DNA of 64,000 bases from Pigmentiphaga sp. NML080357. Its GTDB lineage: Bacteria; Pseudomonadota; Gammaproteobacteria; Burkholderiales; Burkholderiaceae_B. The DNA is taken from the NCBI RefSeq assembly GCF_002188465.1, contig NZ_NINW01000028.1:96396-160395 (forward strand). Reading direction: 5' to 3'. This document shows, one piece after another, positions 1-8,785 of the stretch. Under the pieces are notes generated by a model. It did no database searches, was not told the DNA's origin, and saw nothing but the letters and a program-made list of their open reading frames with translations. The position numbers and the translations under genes are program-made. The number at the start of each line of letters is the position of its first letter. The stretch's first letter is position 1.

Positions 1-1
1 A

Positions 2-319
2 CGCCTGCGGCCGATCGGCATCGCCACGGCGAAGCGCCACGAGAACTGGCCCGACCTGCCGACGCTGGCGGAGCAAGGCATCGACAGTTTCGAAGCCTCG
101 TCCTGGTTCGGGCTCTTTGCTCCTGCCGGCACGCCCGACGCCATTCTGGAAACGCTCAATGCAGAGCTGGGCAAGATCCTCTCTGCCCGGGAATTGCGGG
201 AAACGTTCCGCGGCATGAGCATCGACGCCGCGCCCGTGTCCCGTTCCCAGTTCGCCGAGTTCCTGGCGCGTGACCGGGCCAAATGGGCTAGGGCGATCAA
301 GGCCTCGGGCATGGAGTAA
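2..319 (+). CDS. Bug-family tripartite tricarboxylate transporter receptor, C-terminal part
   Basis: The frame is open from the left edge and ends TAA at 317-319, giving about 105 residues; the start lies outside the window. The text includes [12 protein letters not shown] and a [12 protein letters not shown] stretch followed by LNAELGKIL. These are typical of the C-terminal lobe of Bug-type periplasmic receptors (TctC family), which are hugely expanded in Bordetella and relatives. Such proteins bind carboxylates or other small organics in the periplasm. The substrate cannot be read from this fragment. A MarR gene converges on it 41 bases downstream. Confidence 0.85.
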   Translation, partial: RLRPIGIATAKRHENWPDLPTLAEQGIDSFEASSWFGLFAPAGTPDAILETLNAELGKILSARELRETFRGMSIDAAPVSRSQFAEFLARDRAKWARAIKASGME

Positions 320-360
320 AGACGGCCGTGCGGCCGCTGCGAGGCGGCCGATCCTCTTTC

Positions 361-993
361 TTATTCAGAAGAATCCTTCTCGGCCGACGCCAGGTACGAC
401 TGCAGAGCAAGGGCCTGGTCGGCGGAAGCGATCAGCTTGTTCAGGAGTTCCACCAGGTTCTGGAGGTCGCCGGGCCCCAGGCAGCCAAACTGCACATCAT
501 TGACCTGCCTCTGGGCGGGGGCGAGCTCCGCAAGCAACGCGTGGCCTTTTTCCGTGACCTTCAAGCGCACGCGTCGCCTGTCCAGGGGGTCGACGTCCTT
601 GGTGACCAAGCCCCTCTTGATCAATTTGCCGACCATCGTCGTGCAGAACGGTCCGCTCAGATGAAGATGGTCGGCCAGCAAGCGGACGCTGACGTCGCCT
701 TCGTCCTCCAGGTGACGAACGGAAATCAGGAACGTGTATTCGATTCCGGTCAGACCGATACGGGCGCCATGCCCGGCGCGCATCGCCTCATGCCGGGAAC
801 CGAATGCAAAGAAGTTGTGGACGAGCTGCCGGAATACGCGGTCGGACCCATCGACCAGGAGTTCCGGCCTGGAAATGGTCAGCGGCGCGGTAGCCGGGCG
901 TTTCGAGGGCCGCGAGGGCTTCTCGGGCGGGGTGGTGGTTCCCCGTTTTGGTGTCGTCCTCGTGCCGGGCCTGGAGGCGCGCGTTCTTGTCAT
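361..993 (-). CDS. MarR-family transcriptional regulator
   Basis: 210 residues. The first 45 residues are a basic, Pro/Thr/Arg-rich extension not usual for the family. A winged-helix core follows: [44 protein letters not shown], then the wing [15 protein letters not shown], the classic MarR signature. MarR dimers normally bind a palindrome in their own promoter and let go when they bind a small ligand. A near-perfect inverted repeat lies 10 bases upstream of this start, between it and the divergent iscS-like gene, so control of both is plausible. The ligand is unknown. The true start may be internal, which would remove the odd N-terminus. Confidence 0.88.
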   Translation of the reverse strand: MTRTRASRPGTRTTPKRGTTTPPEKPSRPSKRPATAPLTISRPELLVDGSDRVFRQLVHNFFAFGSRHEAMRAGHGARIGLTGIEYTFLISVRHLEDEGDVSVRLLADHLHLSGPFCTTMVGKLIKRGLVTKDVDPLDRRRVRLKVTEKGHALLAELAPAQRQVNDVQFGCLGPGDLQNLVELLNKLIASADQALALQSYLASAEKDSSE

Positions 994-1002
994 TGCTTGT
1001 TT

Positions 1003-1025
1003 AATACCTTTCTAAGGAAGGCATT
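1003..1025. promoter_or_regulatory. inverted repeat, candidate MarR operator
   Basis: The arms AATACCTT and AAGGCATT are complementary at 7 of 8 positions and are separated by 7 bases. The repeat lies just upstream of the MarR start (993, leftward) and in the 162-base gap before the cysteine desulfurase. Size and placement fit a MarR-dimer site; this is inference. Confidence 0.4.
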
Positions 1026-1155
1026 CATTCTACCCGACAACCTTGTCGCGGACCGGGAACGTTTTCAATGCTGCCAGGCGGGGTATTACCTTATGCCCCA
1101 CGCCGGCAGGCTACTATTGCAACATCAACGAAAAAGCAAGTTCCAGGAGCGAAAC

Positions 1156-2379
1156 ATGCCCCAAACCCCGATGCGCCTGCCGGTCTACATGGACTACAGC
1201 GCCACGACGCCGGTGGACCCCCGCGTGGTCGACGCCATGGTGCCCTACCTGTACGAGAAATTCGGCAACCCCGCCTCGCGCAGCCATGCCTACGGCTGGG
1301 AAGCCGAGGAGGCGGTGGAGACGGCCCGCGGCCACGTGGCGGCGCTGCTGAACGCCGATCCGCGCGAAATCGTCTGGACCTCCGGCGCGACCGAAGGCAA
1401 CAACCTCGCCATCAAGGGCGCGGCGCATTTCTATGCCGAGCGCGGCAAGCACATCATCACGGTCAAGACCGAGCACAAGGCCGTGCTCGATACGTTCCGC
1501 GAGCTGGAGCGCCAGGGGTTCGAAGCGACCTACCTCGACGTGGACGAGGACGGCATGCTGCCCCTCGAGCGCCTGGCCGCGGCCATCCGCCCGGATACCA
1601 TCCTCGTGTCGGTCATGCTGGTCAACAACGAGATCGGCGTGGTGCAGGACGTGGAAGCCATCGGCAAGCTCTGTCGGGAGCGCGGCGTGCTGTACCACTG
1701 CGATGCCGTCCAGGGCGCCGGCAAGATCCCCATCGACGTGCAGGCGTTCCCGGTCGATCTGCTGACCGTTACCGCGCACAAGCTCTATGGCCCCAAGGGT
1801 ATCGGCGCGTTGTACGTGCGGCGCAAGCCGCGCGTGCGGATCGAGGCGCAGATGCACGGCGGCGGCCATGAGCGCGGCATGCGCTCGGGTACGCTGGCCA
1901 CGCACCAGATCGTCGGCATGGGCGAGGCCTTCCGCCTCGCCAAGCTCGAGATGCAGCTGGAGTCGGCGCGCGTGGGCAAGCTGCGCGACAAGCTGCTGGC
2001 CGGCCTGTCGGAAATCCCCGAAGTCTACGTCAACGGTAGCCTCGAGCACCGCGTGCCGCACAACCTCAACATGAGCTTCAACTTCGTCGAAGGCGAGTCG
2101 CTCATCATGGCGATCAAGGACGTCGCGGTCTCCTCCGGGTCGGCGTGCACTTCCGCGTCGCTCGAGCCTTCCTTCGTACTGCGCGCGCTGGGTCGCAGCG
2201 ACGAGCTCGCCCACAGCTCCATCCGCTTCACGCTGGGCCGCTTCACCACCGAGCAGGAGGTCGACTTCGTAATCGAGCTGATCAAGGCCAAGGTCGCCAA
2301 GCTGCGCGAACTCAGTCCGCTCTGGGAGATGTACCAGGACGGCGTGGACCTGAACTCCATCCAATGGGCCGCGCACTGA
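1156..2379 (+). CDS. iscS: cysteine desulfurase (IscS type)
   Basis: 407 residues, close to E. coli IscS (404). This PLP enzyme takes sulfur from L-cysteine as a persulfide for Fe-S clusters, thiamine and tRNA thiolation. The PLP lysine is K209 in [10 protein letters not shown], the catalytic cysteine is C331 in [10 protein letters not shown], and the early [12 protein letters not shown] block is present. ATG 1156 was chosen because it follows AGGAG at 1145 and matches the family N-terminus; the frame stays open upstream without such support. No iscR, iscU or other isc gene flanks it, so it is a stand-alone copy. It could serve thiamine or tRNA thiolation (thiS and trmB are nearby), but that is inference. 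Confidence 0.92.
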   Translation: MPQTPMRLPVYMDYSATTPVDPRVVDAMVPYLYEKFGNPASRSHAYGWEAEEAVETARGHVAALLNADPREIVWTSGATEGNNLAIKGAAHFYAERGKHIITVKTEHKAVLDTFRELERQGFEATYLDVDEDGMLPLERLAAAIRPDTILVSVMLVNNEIGVVQDVEAIGKLCRERGVLYHCDAVQGAGKIPIDVQAFPVDLLTVTAHKLYGPKGIGALYVRRKPRVRIEAQMHGGGHERGMRSGTLATHQIVGMGEAFRLAKLEMQLESARVGKLRDKLLAGLSEIPEVYVNGSLEHRVPHNLNMSFNFVEGESLIMAIKDVAVSSGSACTSASLEPSFVLRALGRSDELAHSSIRFTLGRFTTEQEVDFVIELIKAKVAKLRELSPLWEMYQDGVDLNSIQWAAH

Positions 2380-2559
2380 GCATGAACGGATAACCACTGG
2401 CCGCCCGCGGCCGTGAGTGGGATTGCCTTGGGGCCGCCATGTGCGGCCCCGAGGCATTTCGCCTGTCGAAACGGACCGAGATTCCCACCGCGCCGGCGCG
2501 CGGGCGGGGCTATGCTGCCGAGGTCCGTTTTTTTTCAGGCCGCGAGCGGCCCAGCAGCC

Positions 2560-3780
2560 ATGTCTCAACATTCCGTATCCGGCGCCGGCGCCTTGTCCGG
2601 CATCCGCGTCCTCGATCTGACCTCGGCCGTGGTCGGCCCCTATGCGTCCAAGATCATGGCCGACCACGGGGCCGACGTGATCAAGGTCGAGGCCGGCGAG
2701 GGCGACGTGATCCGGTGGATTGCCGGCCCTTCGCCCACTCCGGGCATGTCCGGCAAGTTCCTGCACCTGAACCGGGGCAAGCGCAGCATCGTGCTGGACC
2801 TGAAGCGCGCCGAGGGCCGCGAGGCCGCCATGCGGCTGGTGGCGCGGACCGACGTGCTGCTGATCAACATGCGCCCGCGGGCCGTGAAGCGGCTGGGGCT
2901 CGACTACGAGGACGTGGCCCGCATCAACCCGCGGCTGGTTTATTGCGCCATGGTGGGGTTCGGTCCAGGCCCCTACCGCGATACGCCAGCGTACGACTCC
3001 ATCATCCAGGGCGGGGCGGGCGTGGCTGCGCTGGCCGAGATGGCGACCGGCGAGCCGCGCTATGTGCCCTACGTGGTGGCCGACCGCACCGTCGGATTGA
3101 TGGCCCTCAATGCCGTCATGATGGCGCTGTTCCAGCGCGAGCGCACCGGGGCCGGCCAGCGGATCGAGGTGCCGATGTTCGAGAACATGGCGGCGCTTGT
3201 ATTGAGCGAGCATCTCTACGGCGCAACCTTCGATCCGCCCTTGTCGCCTCCCGGCGACCTGCGCCTGATCGATCCTCAGGCGCGGCCGGTCAAGACGCTG
3301 GACGGCTATGTCTGCCTGACCACCAACACCGACGCCCAGGCCTTTGCGCTGATGCGCGTCATGGGCAGGCCCGAGATGCAGACCGATCCGCGCTTTTGCA
3401 CCAAGCAGGCGCGGGCCGCGCATAGCAGCGAATACTTCGGCATCCGCGCCCAGGAGATGGCCAAGCGCACCACGGCCGAATGGCTGGCGCTGCTCAAGGA
3501 GGCCGACATTCCCGCCATGCCGTACAACACGCTGGACAGCCTGCGAGCCGATCCGCAGGTCCGGGCCTCGGGCCTGCTGCGCGCGGTCGATCATCCATCG
3601 GAAGGGCGCATGTGGGATCTTGCCGATCCCACGCAGATGAGCGCCCGCGGCGAACCCGCCACGCGTCCCGCGCCCCGGTTGGGCGAGCACGGCGCCGAGA
3701 TCCTGGCCGAAGCGGGCTACGCGCCCGAGGAAATCGATGCGCTTGCCGCGGCGGGTGTGCTGGGGGCGGCGGCGGACTGA
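2560..3780 (+). CDS. CaiB/BaiF family CoA-transferase (class III)
   Basis: 406 residues. The opening LSGIRVLDLTSAVVGPYASKIMADHGADVIKVE is the N-terminal signature of class III CoA-transferases, which move CoA between carboxylic acids via an aspartyl-CoA anhydride. The middle carries the YDSIIQGG and LNAVMMALFQRERTG segments, and the C-terminus keeps RLGEHGAEIL. ATG 2560 was chosen because family similarity begins about 12 residues later; the frame is open further upstream. The last 64 bases overlap the end of the convergent IclR gene. In these bacteria such genes often pair with Bug receptors and IclR regulators in acid catabolism. The acid used here is unknown. Confidence 0.9.
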   Translation: MSQHSVSGAGALSGIRVLDLTSAVVGPYASKIMADHGADVIKVEAGEGDVIRWIAGPSPTPGMSGKFLHLNRGKRSIVLDLKRAEGREAAMRLVARTDVLLINMRPRAVKRLGLDYEDVARINPRLVYCAMVGFGPGPYRDTPAYDSIIQGGAGVAALAEMATGEPRYVPYVVADRTVGLMALNAVMMALFQRERTGAGQRIEVPMFENMAALVLSEHLYGATFDPPLSPPGDLRLIDPQARPVKTLDGYVCLTTNTDAQAFALMRVMGRPEMQTDPRFCTKQARAAHSSEYFGIRAQEMAKRTTAEWLALLKEADIPAMPYNTLDSLRADPQVRASGLLRAVDHPSEGRMWDLADPTQMSARGEPATRPAPRLGEHGAEILAEAGYAPEEIDALAAAGVLGAAAD

Positions 3781-4502
3781 TCCTTCTGCCGGAGCGGCCG
3801 GTAGGCTTCCAGGATCGCCTCCGCCGTTTCCCAGAGCACAGGCACGTGGCGTTTCTGGAAGGCCGCCGTCATGGTGGCGCCGAAGGTCGTCATGCTCAGC
3901 ACCGCCAGCAGCTCTCCGGCGTCGGCCAGCGGCACCGCGCAGGTTGCGCTGTCGCCGGGAGCCGCGGGCAGCCGCACCGCGTAACCGCGCCTGCGCGTTT
4001 CCTCCAGCACGGCATCGAGCCGGGGCGGCAGGCCATCGGGCAGCAGGAAGCGGCGTTCGGGTTCCGAGCAGAACGCAAGATAGGCCAGCCCCACCGAGGA
4101 TTGCGTCACCGGATGGCGGCGGCCGTAGGTGGTCGGCAGATAGGCGAGCGGACTGTACGGCATGGTGCTGTAGCGCACCGCCATGCGGTCGCCGTCCAGC
4201 GTGGAAAGGCCGAGCGGCCATTTGACCCGCCGCGTGGCGCGGATCATGCAGGGAATGGCGGCATCGACGATCTGCAGGCGTTCGGAGCAGCCGTCGCTCA
4301 GCTCACGTACCTTGGCGGTCAACTGGTAGCTGCCCCGCCCGTCCACGTCGCGCACGTAGCCGTCCGCGCGCAGGGTTTCCAGGATGCGATAGACGGTAGG
4401 CTTGGGCAGCCCGGTATCGCGGTGCAGGTCCGCGAGCGTGGAGTGCATGCGCCCGTTCAGGGCGCGCAGCACCGACAGCGCGCGGGACACCGACCGTATC
4501 AT
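3717..4502 (-). CDS. IclR-family transcriptional regulator
   Basis: 261 residues. The N-terminal winged helix runs through SVSRALSVLRALN, TLADLHRDTGLPKPTVYRILETLRADGYV and DGRGSYQLT, the usual IclR head. The C-terminal ligand domain follows with PVTQSSVGLAYLAF and FGATMTAA. Start ATG 4502 gives the canonical head; a longer frame to 4742 runs into the trmB end and lacks family similarity. The gene is convergent with the CaiB gene and overlaps its 3' end. It probably controls the CaiB/Bug group, by analogy with similar clusters; the effector is unknown. Confidence 0.88.
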   Translation of the reverse strand: MIRSVSRALSVLRALNGRMHSTLADLHRDTGLPKPTVYRILETLRADGYVRDVDGRGSYQLTAKVRELSDGCSERLQIVDAAIPCMIRATRRVKWPLGLSTLDGDRMAVRYSTMPYSPLAYLPTTYGRRHPVTQSSVGLAYLAFCSEPERRFLLPDGLPPRLDAVLEETRRRGYAVRLPAAPGDSATCAVPLADAGELLAVLSMTTFGATMTAAFQKRHVPVLWETAEAILEAYRPLRQKDQSAAAPSTPAAASASISSGA

Positions 4503-4548
4503 CGGGGCGCCTCTTGCCGCGAGGCTTCGGGCTCGGCCCGGGGGCCGC

Positions 4549-5334
4549 TCAGGCGTCCGCGCGCGGCGAGAAGCGGCAAGTGGGCGGCCGTTCGAAAATG
4601 AGATCCCATACGCCATGCCCCAGCCGCAGGCCGCGCGTCTCGAACTTGGTCTGCGGCCGCCAGGCCGGACGCTCGGCATAGCCTTCGCACGTGTTGACGA
4701 GTTGCGGTTCGCCGCCCAGCACTTCGAGCATCTGCTCGGCATAGTTCTGCCAGTCGGTTGCGCAATGCAGATAGCCGCCCGGCGCGATGCGGCTGGCCAG
4801 CAGCGCGACGAACGCGGGCTGGATCAGCCGCCGCTTGTGGTGCCGTTTCTTGGGCCAGGGATCGGGAAAGTAGATGTGCACGCCCGCCAGGGAGGCGGGC
4901 GGGATCATGTCGCGCACGACCTCGACCGCATCGTGCTGGACGATGCGGACGTTGCGCAGGCCCGAGTCCTCGATGCGCCGGAGCATCGCCCCGACGCCGG
5001 CGTTGAAGACTTCGACGCCCAGGAAGTTGCGCTCGGGCTGCGCCTGCGCGATTTTCTCGGTGGTCTCGCCCATGCCGAAGCCGATCTCCAGCACCGTGGG
5101 CGCATCCCGGCCGAAGAGCTGCGCGAACGAGACGTGTCGGTCGGTGTAGGGGACGGACCAGGCTTCGGTCAGGGTTTCCAGCGCTTCTTTCTGGCTGAGC
5201 GTGATATGGCCGCGCCGGTGGACGAAGCTGCGGATGTGAGCGCCGGTCCGTGCCGGCTTGGCCAGTTCCCTGCCGGGCAGGGCGGGATCCGCGGGCTGGC
5301 CGGGCAAGGCGGTGGATGGGGTGTTCATGTTCAT
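4549..5334 (-). CDS. trmB: tRNA (guanine-N7-)-methyltransferase
   Basis: 261 residues. TrmB uses S-adenosylmethionine to methylate N7 of G46 in the tRNA variable loop. Visible motifs: [10 protein letters not shown] (SAM motif I), [31 protein letters not shown] (the TrmB signature), [11 protein letters not shown] and TKFETRG near the C-terminus. Start ATG 5334 lies 7 bases after the thiS stop, so the two are almost certainly co-transcribed. The first 35 residues are the variable tail found in betaproteobacterial members. Confidence 0.94.
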   Translation of the reverse strand: MNMNTPSTALPGQPADPALPGRELAKPARTGAHIRSFVHRRGHITLSQKEALETLTEAWSVPYTDRHVSFAQLFGRDAPTVLEIGFGMGETTEKIAQAQPERNFLGVEVFNAGVGAMLRRIEDSGLRNVRIVQHDAVEVVRDMIPPASLAGVHIYFPDPWPKKRHHKRRLIQPAFVALLASRIAPGGYLHCATDWQNYAEQMLEVLGGEPQLVNTCEGYAERPAWRPQTKFETRGLRLGHGVWDLIFERPPTCRFSPRADA

Positions 5335-5341
5335 CGTGGTC

Positions 5342-5542
5342 CTAGCCTCCACCGACCGCGACGACGATCTCGATACGGTCGTCGTTGGCCAGGAGGACGT
5401 GCTGATGCGCGCTGCGCGGCACGATCTCGCCATTGCGCTCGACGGCGACGCGTTTGCCCGCGTACCCCAGCACCTGGATGAGATCGGCCACCGAGGAGGG
5501 CGCCTCGATCGTGCGCGGTTCCCCATTCAATACGATATTCAT
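5342..5542 (-). CDS. thiS: ThiS sulfur carrier protein
   Basis: 66 residues, ending in the diglycine tail (VAVGGG) that is adenylated and thiocarboxylated to carry sulfur into the thiazole of thiamine. The fold cues [37 protein letters not shown] and [13 protein letters not shown] are standard for ThiS. It heads a leftward pair with trmB. Thiazole synthase thiG, commonly the next gene, is absent here. No TPP riboswitch core was found in the 5' region. Confidence 0.92.
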   Translation of the reverse strand: MNIVLNGEPRTIEAPSSVADLIQVLGYAGKRVAVERNGEIVPRSAHQHVLLANDDRIEIVVAVGGG

Positions 5543-5725
5543 GCCGGGATTTTAGTCGGTCTGGGCCGGTGCTGCGTGACATCCCGGTCCTCGCGCCGTA
5601 ACGGTTTGCTCCTGGGGGAAAATCGGTATCACGCCGCTAAGTCCTTGTTTTTCAAGGGTTAACCCTAGATTTCATGTTTCAGGACGTGACCTACTATCCG
5701 GTTATGCCATATGTAAACCAATGTT

Positions 5726-5740
5726 TTGTATATGGTACAA
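5726..5740. promoter_or_regulatory. TTGTA-N5-TACAA palindrome, candidate operator
   Basis: A perfect TTGTA/TACAA inverted repeat lies within a larger imperfect dyad (CCATAT near 5707 and ATATGG at 5730-5735), about 100 bases before the ABC operon start. TTGTATACAA-like sites are typical of GntR/FadR-type regulators. No such regulator is seen nearby, so the cognate factor is unknown. Confidence 0.35.
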
Positions 5741-5840
5741 GCCGGCCGCGCCGGTCGTCCCGCTCATCCATGCCCCCGGGGGTCCTGCCCGGTTCGGGCC
5801 AGGCCGCCGCAGCCGCGCGGCCCCAACTGGAGCTCCTTTA

Positions 5841-6857
5841 ATGAAACGCCGTGAATTCCTCGGCAGCGCCGCTGCCGCAGCCGCCACGCTTTTGCCGCTC
5901 CCCGGCGTCATGCCCATCGTGCATGCGCAGGAGAAGGGCAAGCTCACCTTCCTGACTCCCTCGTCGTTCTCGCTGGCGTTTTCGCCGGTGCTGTATGCGT
6001 CCGCCGCGGGCTTCTTCGCCAAGGAAGGGCTGGATCTGAAGGTCGAGGCCGGCCGGGGCGCCGCCCAGGTCGTCCAGCTGACCGCGGCCAAGCAAGTACA
6101 GACCGGCCGCACCGGCGGCGCCAACTACATGATCGCGCGGGTCAACAGCAATGCCCCGGTCATCGCCATCGCCACCATCGCCCAGCGTTCCCCCTTCGCG
6201 GTCATCTCGTCCAAGGATGCGCCTATCCGGAAGCCCCAGGACCTGGCGGGCAAGACCATAGGCGTGCAATCGGCCGGCGGTTCGATGGAGGCCACGCTCG
6301 ACCTGCTGCTGATGCGCTCCAAGATCGATGCCAAATCGGTGCGCCGCGAGCGCGTGGCGGACTCCGCCGCTTCGTTCGGCATGATCCAGTCCAAGCGGGT
6401 GGACGGTTTCCTCGGAAACATGAGTTCCGCCATCCGCCTGACCGCCCAGAATTATCCGGTGGCCACCATGGCGATGGACGATGGCGTGCCGGGCCAGGTC
6501 TACGTGGCGGAGGAATCCGTGCTGGCCGCGAACAAGGATGCCTTCGTGGCTTTCCTGCGCGCCACCTATCGCTCCGCCCAGGAGCTGTCCGCGATGGACG
6601 ATGCCGGCCTGCAAAAGGCCGTGGCGCTGATGCGCGGCAAGTTCGACATCCCGGGGTCCGACAACACGCCCATCGCGCTGGCCGACATGCGCGCCAACCG
6701 CGAATTGTGGGTCACCGCCAATCCCAAGCAATTGCTACGCTGCAACGAGTCGCAGTGGAAGGAAGGCGAATCCCTGCTGCGCGAGGCCGGCCTGCTCAAG
6801 CAGCCTACCGCCAAGCCGCTCTATACCAACGAGATCTGGGAGGCCGCCAATGGCTGA
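5841..6857 (+). CDS. ABC transporter periplasmic substrate-binding protein (nitrate/sulfonate/taurine type)
   Basis: 338 residues. The N-terminus MKRREFLGSAAAAAATLLPL is a twin-arginine (Tat) export signal, cleaved near HAQ-EKG. The mature part has an SsuA/TauA/NMT1 layout: GFFAKEGLDLKVEAGRGAAQVVQL, PIRKPQDLAGKTIGVQSAGGSMEATLDLLL and a GFLGNMSSAIRLT hinge region. RBS GGAG at 5829. It overlaps the ATPase gene by 8 bases (ATGGCTGA) and heads a three-gene importer operon. The family takes up sulfonates, nitrate, pyrimidine precursors or aromatic acids; the ligand here cannot be decided. Confidence 0.9.
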   Translation: MKRREFLGSAAAAAATLLPLPGVMPIVHAQEKGKLTFLTPSSFSLAFSPVLYASAAGFFAKEGLDLKVEAGRGAAQVVQLTAAKQVQTGRTGGANYMIARVNSNAPVIAIATIAQRSPFAVISSKDAPIRKPQDLAGKTIGVQSAGGSMEATLDLLLMRSKIDAKSVRRERVADSAASFGMIQSKRVDGFLGNMSSAIRLTAQNYPVATMAMDDGVPGQVYVAEESVLAANKDAFVAFLRATYRSAQELSAMDDAGLQKAVALMRGKFDIPGSDNTPIALADMRANRELWVTANPKQLLRCNESQWKEGESLLREAGLLKQPTAKPLYTNEIWEAANG

Positions 6858-7656
6858 CGGCACCGCTCGGGTCGCGGCCCCGGCCGGTAACGTCCACGCT
6901 TTCAATCCCGGCCGCGCGCAGGTGGCGCGCCTGGACGGCGTGTCCAAGCGCTTCGAGACCAAATCGGGCACCGTCCAGGCGCTGGACGGCATCCGCCTAT
7001 CCATAGGCGCCGGCGAGTTCGTCGCCATCGTCGGACCGTCCGGCTGCGGCAAGTCCACGCTGCTGCGCATCCTGTGCGGCCTCGAGCAGCCGACCGAAGG
7101 TAAGGTCGACTGGGGCGGGGAAGGCCCGGCGCCGCGCATGGGCGTGGCGTTCCAGGAACACCGCCTGCTGCCCTGGCTCAGCATCGAGCAGAACATCATG
7201 CTGCCAAGGCTTATGCAAGGGCGCGCCACGGCCGCCGACGTCGACCGCGCCCACTCGCTGTGCAAGCTGGTCGGCCTGACCGGATTCGAGAAGCGCCGGC
7301 CAGCGGAATTGTCGGGCGGCATGAAGCAGCGCGCCTCGGTGGCGCGTGCGCTGTTCACCGATCCCGGACTGCTGCTGCTGGACGAACCCTTCGGCGCCCT
7401 GGATGCGCTGACCCGGGAGCAGATCACCGCGGATACCGAGCGTATCTGGACCGAGCAGGGCTTTGCGGCGCTGCTGATCACCCACTCCATCAGCGAGGCC
7501 GTGCACCTGGCCGACCGCGTCATCGTGATGTCCGCCCGGCCCGGCCGTATCGTGGCCGAATTCAGGATCGACCTGCCGCGCCCTCGAACCGAGGTCCTGG
7601 GTTCGCCCGAATTCGGCAGGCTGTGCGGCGATATCCGCAAGAAGCTCGAGTTGTAA
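6850..7656 (+). CDS. ABC transporter ATP-binding protein (SsuB/TauB type)
   Basis: 268 residues. Walker A GPSGCGKST, Q-loop VAFQEHRLLPWL, signature LSGGMKQRASVARAL, Walker B LLLLDEPFGALD and H-loop LLITHSISEAVHLADRVIVMS are all present, so the ATPase should be active. It energises the importer encoded by the overlapping binding protein upstream and the permease 26 bases downstream. About 30 N-terminal residues before the ABC core are extra but harmless. Confidence 0.95.
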   Translation: MADGTARVAAPAGNVHAFNPGRAQVARLDGVSKRFETKSGTVQALDGIRLSIGAGEFVAIVGPSGCGKSTLLRILCGLEQPTEGKVDWGGEGPAPRMGVAFQEHRLLPWLSIEQNIMLPRLMQGRATAADVDRAHSLCKLVGLTGFEKRRPAELSGGMKQRASVARALFTDPGLLLLDEPFGALDALTREQITADTERIWTEQGFAALLITHSISEAVHLADRVIVMSARPGRIVAEFRIDLPRPRTEVLGSPEFGRLCGDIRKKLEL

Positions 7657-7682
7657 GCCCTTCTCGGCAATGGAAGATTGAC

Positions 7683-8447
7683 ATGAAACGAATCGCTTTG
7701 CAGGTATCCGCCGTGGTGGCGTTCTTCCTCATCTGGAAGGGATACGTGCATTTCTTCGACGTCTCGCCGCTGGTGCTGCCGGCGCCGGAACGTGTGGTGG
7801 TGGCCCTGTTCCGCCTGCTCGGCTCGACCGACACCTACTACCACCTGGGCATCACCCTGGCGGAGTGCCTGGGAGGTTTTCTGTTCGCCATCGTGTTCGG
7901 CACCATCATCGGCCAGCTGCTCGGCCGGGTCGCCATTCTCGACACGATCTTCAAGCCTTTCGTGATCGCGTTGCAGGTCACGCCCAAGGTCGCGCTGATC
8001 CCGCTGTTCATCCTGTGGTTCGGCTTCGGGCTGGAGTCCAAGATCATCGTGTCGGCGGTGCTCGCTTTTTTCCCGGTGTTCGCCAACAGCTATTTGGGCG
8101 CGAAGTCGGTGGACCGCGGCCTCTCGGAAGTGTTTACCGTGGGCCGCGCCAGGCAATCCCGGCGTTTTCGCCTGCTGGTCATCCCTAGCTCGCTGCCCTA
8201 CATCCTGACCGGCATGGAAATGGCCATCGTGCTGGCCATCATCGGCGCCGTCGTCGGGGAGTTCGTGGCCGGCACGCGCGGCCTGGGCTATCTCGCCACC
8301 ATCAAGCTGCAGGAACTCGAAGTCGATACCCTGTTCGCCGTGGTGCTGCTGCTGGCGGCCATCGGCTTCTCGCTGTATTTCGCCGTCGGCTCGCTGCGCA
8401 AGATGATGATCCCCTGGCACGAATCCGCCAGCAAGATCGCCATCTGA
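7683..8447 (+). CDS. ABC transporter permease (SsuC/TauC type)
   Basis: 254 residues, with about six hydrophobic segments and the BPD_transp_1 fold. The EAA-loop region reads EVFTVGRARQSRRFRLLVIPSSLPYILTGM, a recognisable but divergent form of the family motif. The end RKMMIPWHESA is typical of this subfamily. ATG 7683 was chosen because it follows the ATPase stop closely and begins the first membrane helix; the frame upstream is a shadow of the ATPase gene. Third gene of the importer operon. Confidence 0.9.
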   Translation: MKRIALQVSAVVAFFLIWKGYVHFFDVSPLVLPAPERVVVALFRLLGSTDTYYHLGITLAECLGGFLFAIVFGTIIGQLLGRVAILDTIFKPFVIALQVTPKVALIPLFILWFGFGLESKIIVSAVLAFFPVFANSYLGAKSVDRGLSEVFTVGRARQSRRFRLLVIPSSLPYILTGMEMAIVLAIIGAVVGEFVAGTRGLGYLATIKLQELEVDTLFAVVLLLAAIGFSLYFAVGSLRKMMIPWHESASKIAI

Positions 8448-8785
8448 GGCCGGTCCTGCGCGCGCCCCCGGGCTCCCAGGCCCCGGCCGGGTCCCGGCAG
8501 CTTCCTGCCGGGCCTGGTGCCGCGCGTCGGATTCAGCGTGCCCACCGGCGAGGTCGGCGGGGGCGAGGCTCGGCTCATCCGTAGCCTCGGGCGTGTCATC
8601 TTTTTTCTCTCCAAGTATCATCTGCCTTGGCAGAGGTATCCGAAGAGAAGGCTCAAGCCCGCATCCGCCATCGCAATGCAGGGCGGCAAGCGAATGGATA
8701 TCGTGCTCAGGCACGATACCTGCTCCCTCGTGGACCGGATCGTGCTTGGCGGCCTCCCATAACACGCCTGTCCGGGGAATTCCGT
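8448..8785. other. 338-base intergenic region, no gene seen
   Basis: It separates the ABC operon from the sensor gene. Apart from the hairpin at 8493-8512 I see no supported gene. The reading frame of the sensor extends leftward through it to 8627, but family similarity starts only at 8786. Confidence 0.6.
8493..8512 (+). terminator. GC-rich hairpin, possible end of ABC operon
   Basis: CCCGGCAG and CTGCCGGG form a perfect 8-bp stem with a CTTC loop, 45 bases after the permease stop. No T-tract follows, so it could be a Rho-type or processing hairpin instead of a classical terminator. Confidence 0.4.

Noticed and set aside
328..1155. N-terminal extension of IscS to 328
   Set aside because: It lies over the MarR gene on the other strand, has no family similarity, and the RBS supports ATG 1156.
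1114..4221. 1035-residue leftward open frame across iscS, CaiB and IclR
   Set aside because: It is antisense to two clear genes, rich in His/Arg/Gly/Ala as expected for a shadow in GC-rich DNA, and matches no family.
5543..5640. TPP riboswitch before thiS
   Set aside because: The conserved CUGAGA-type core was not found in the leader.
6735..8765. 676-residue leftward open frame across the ABC operon
   Set aside because: Antisense shadow of three genes with intact motifs.
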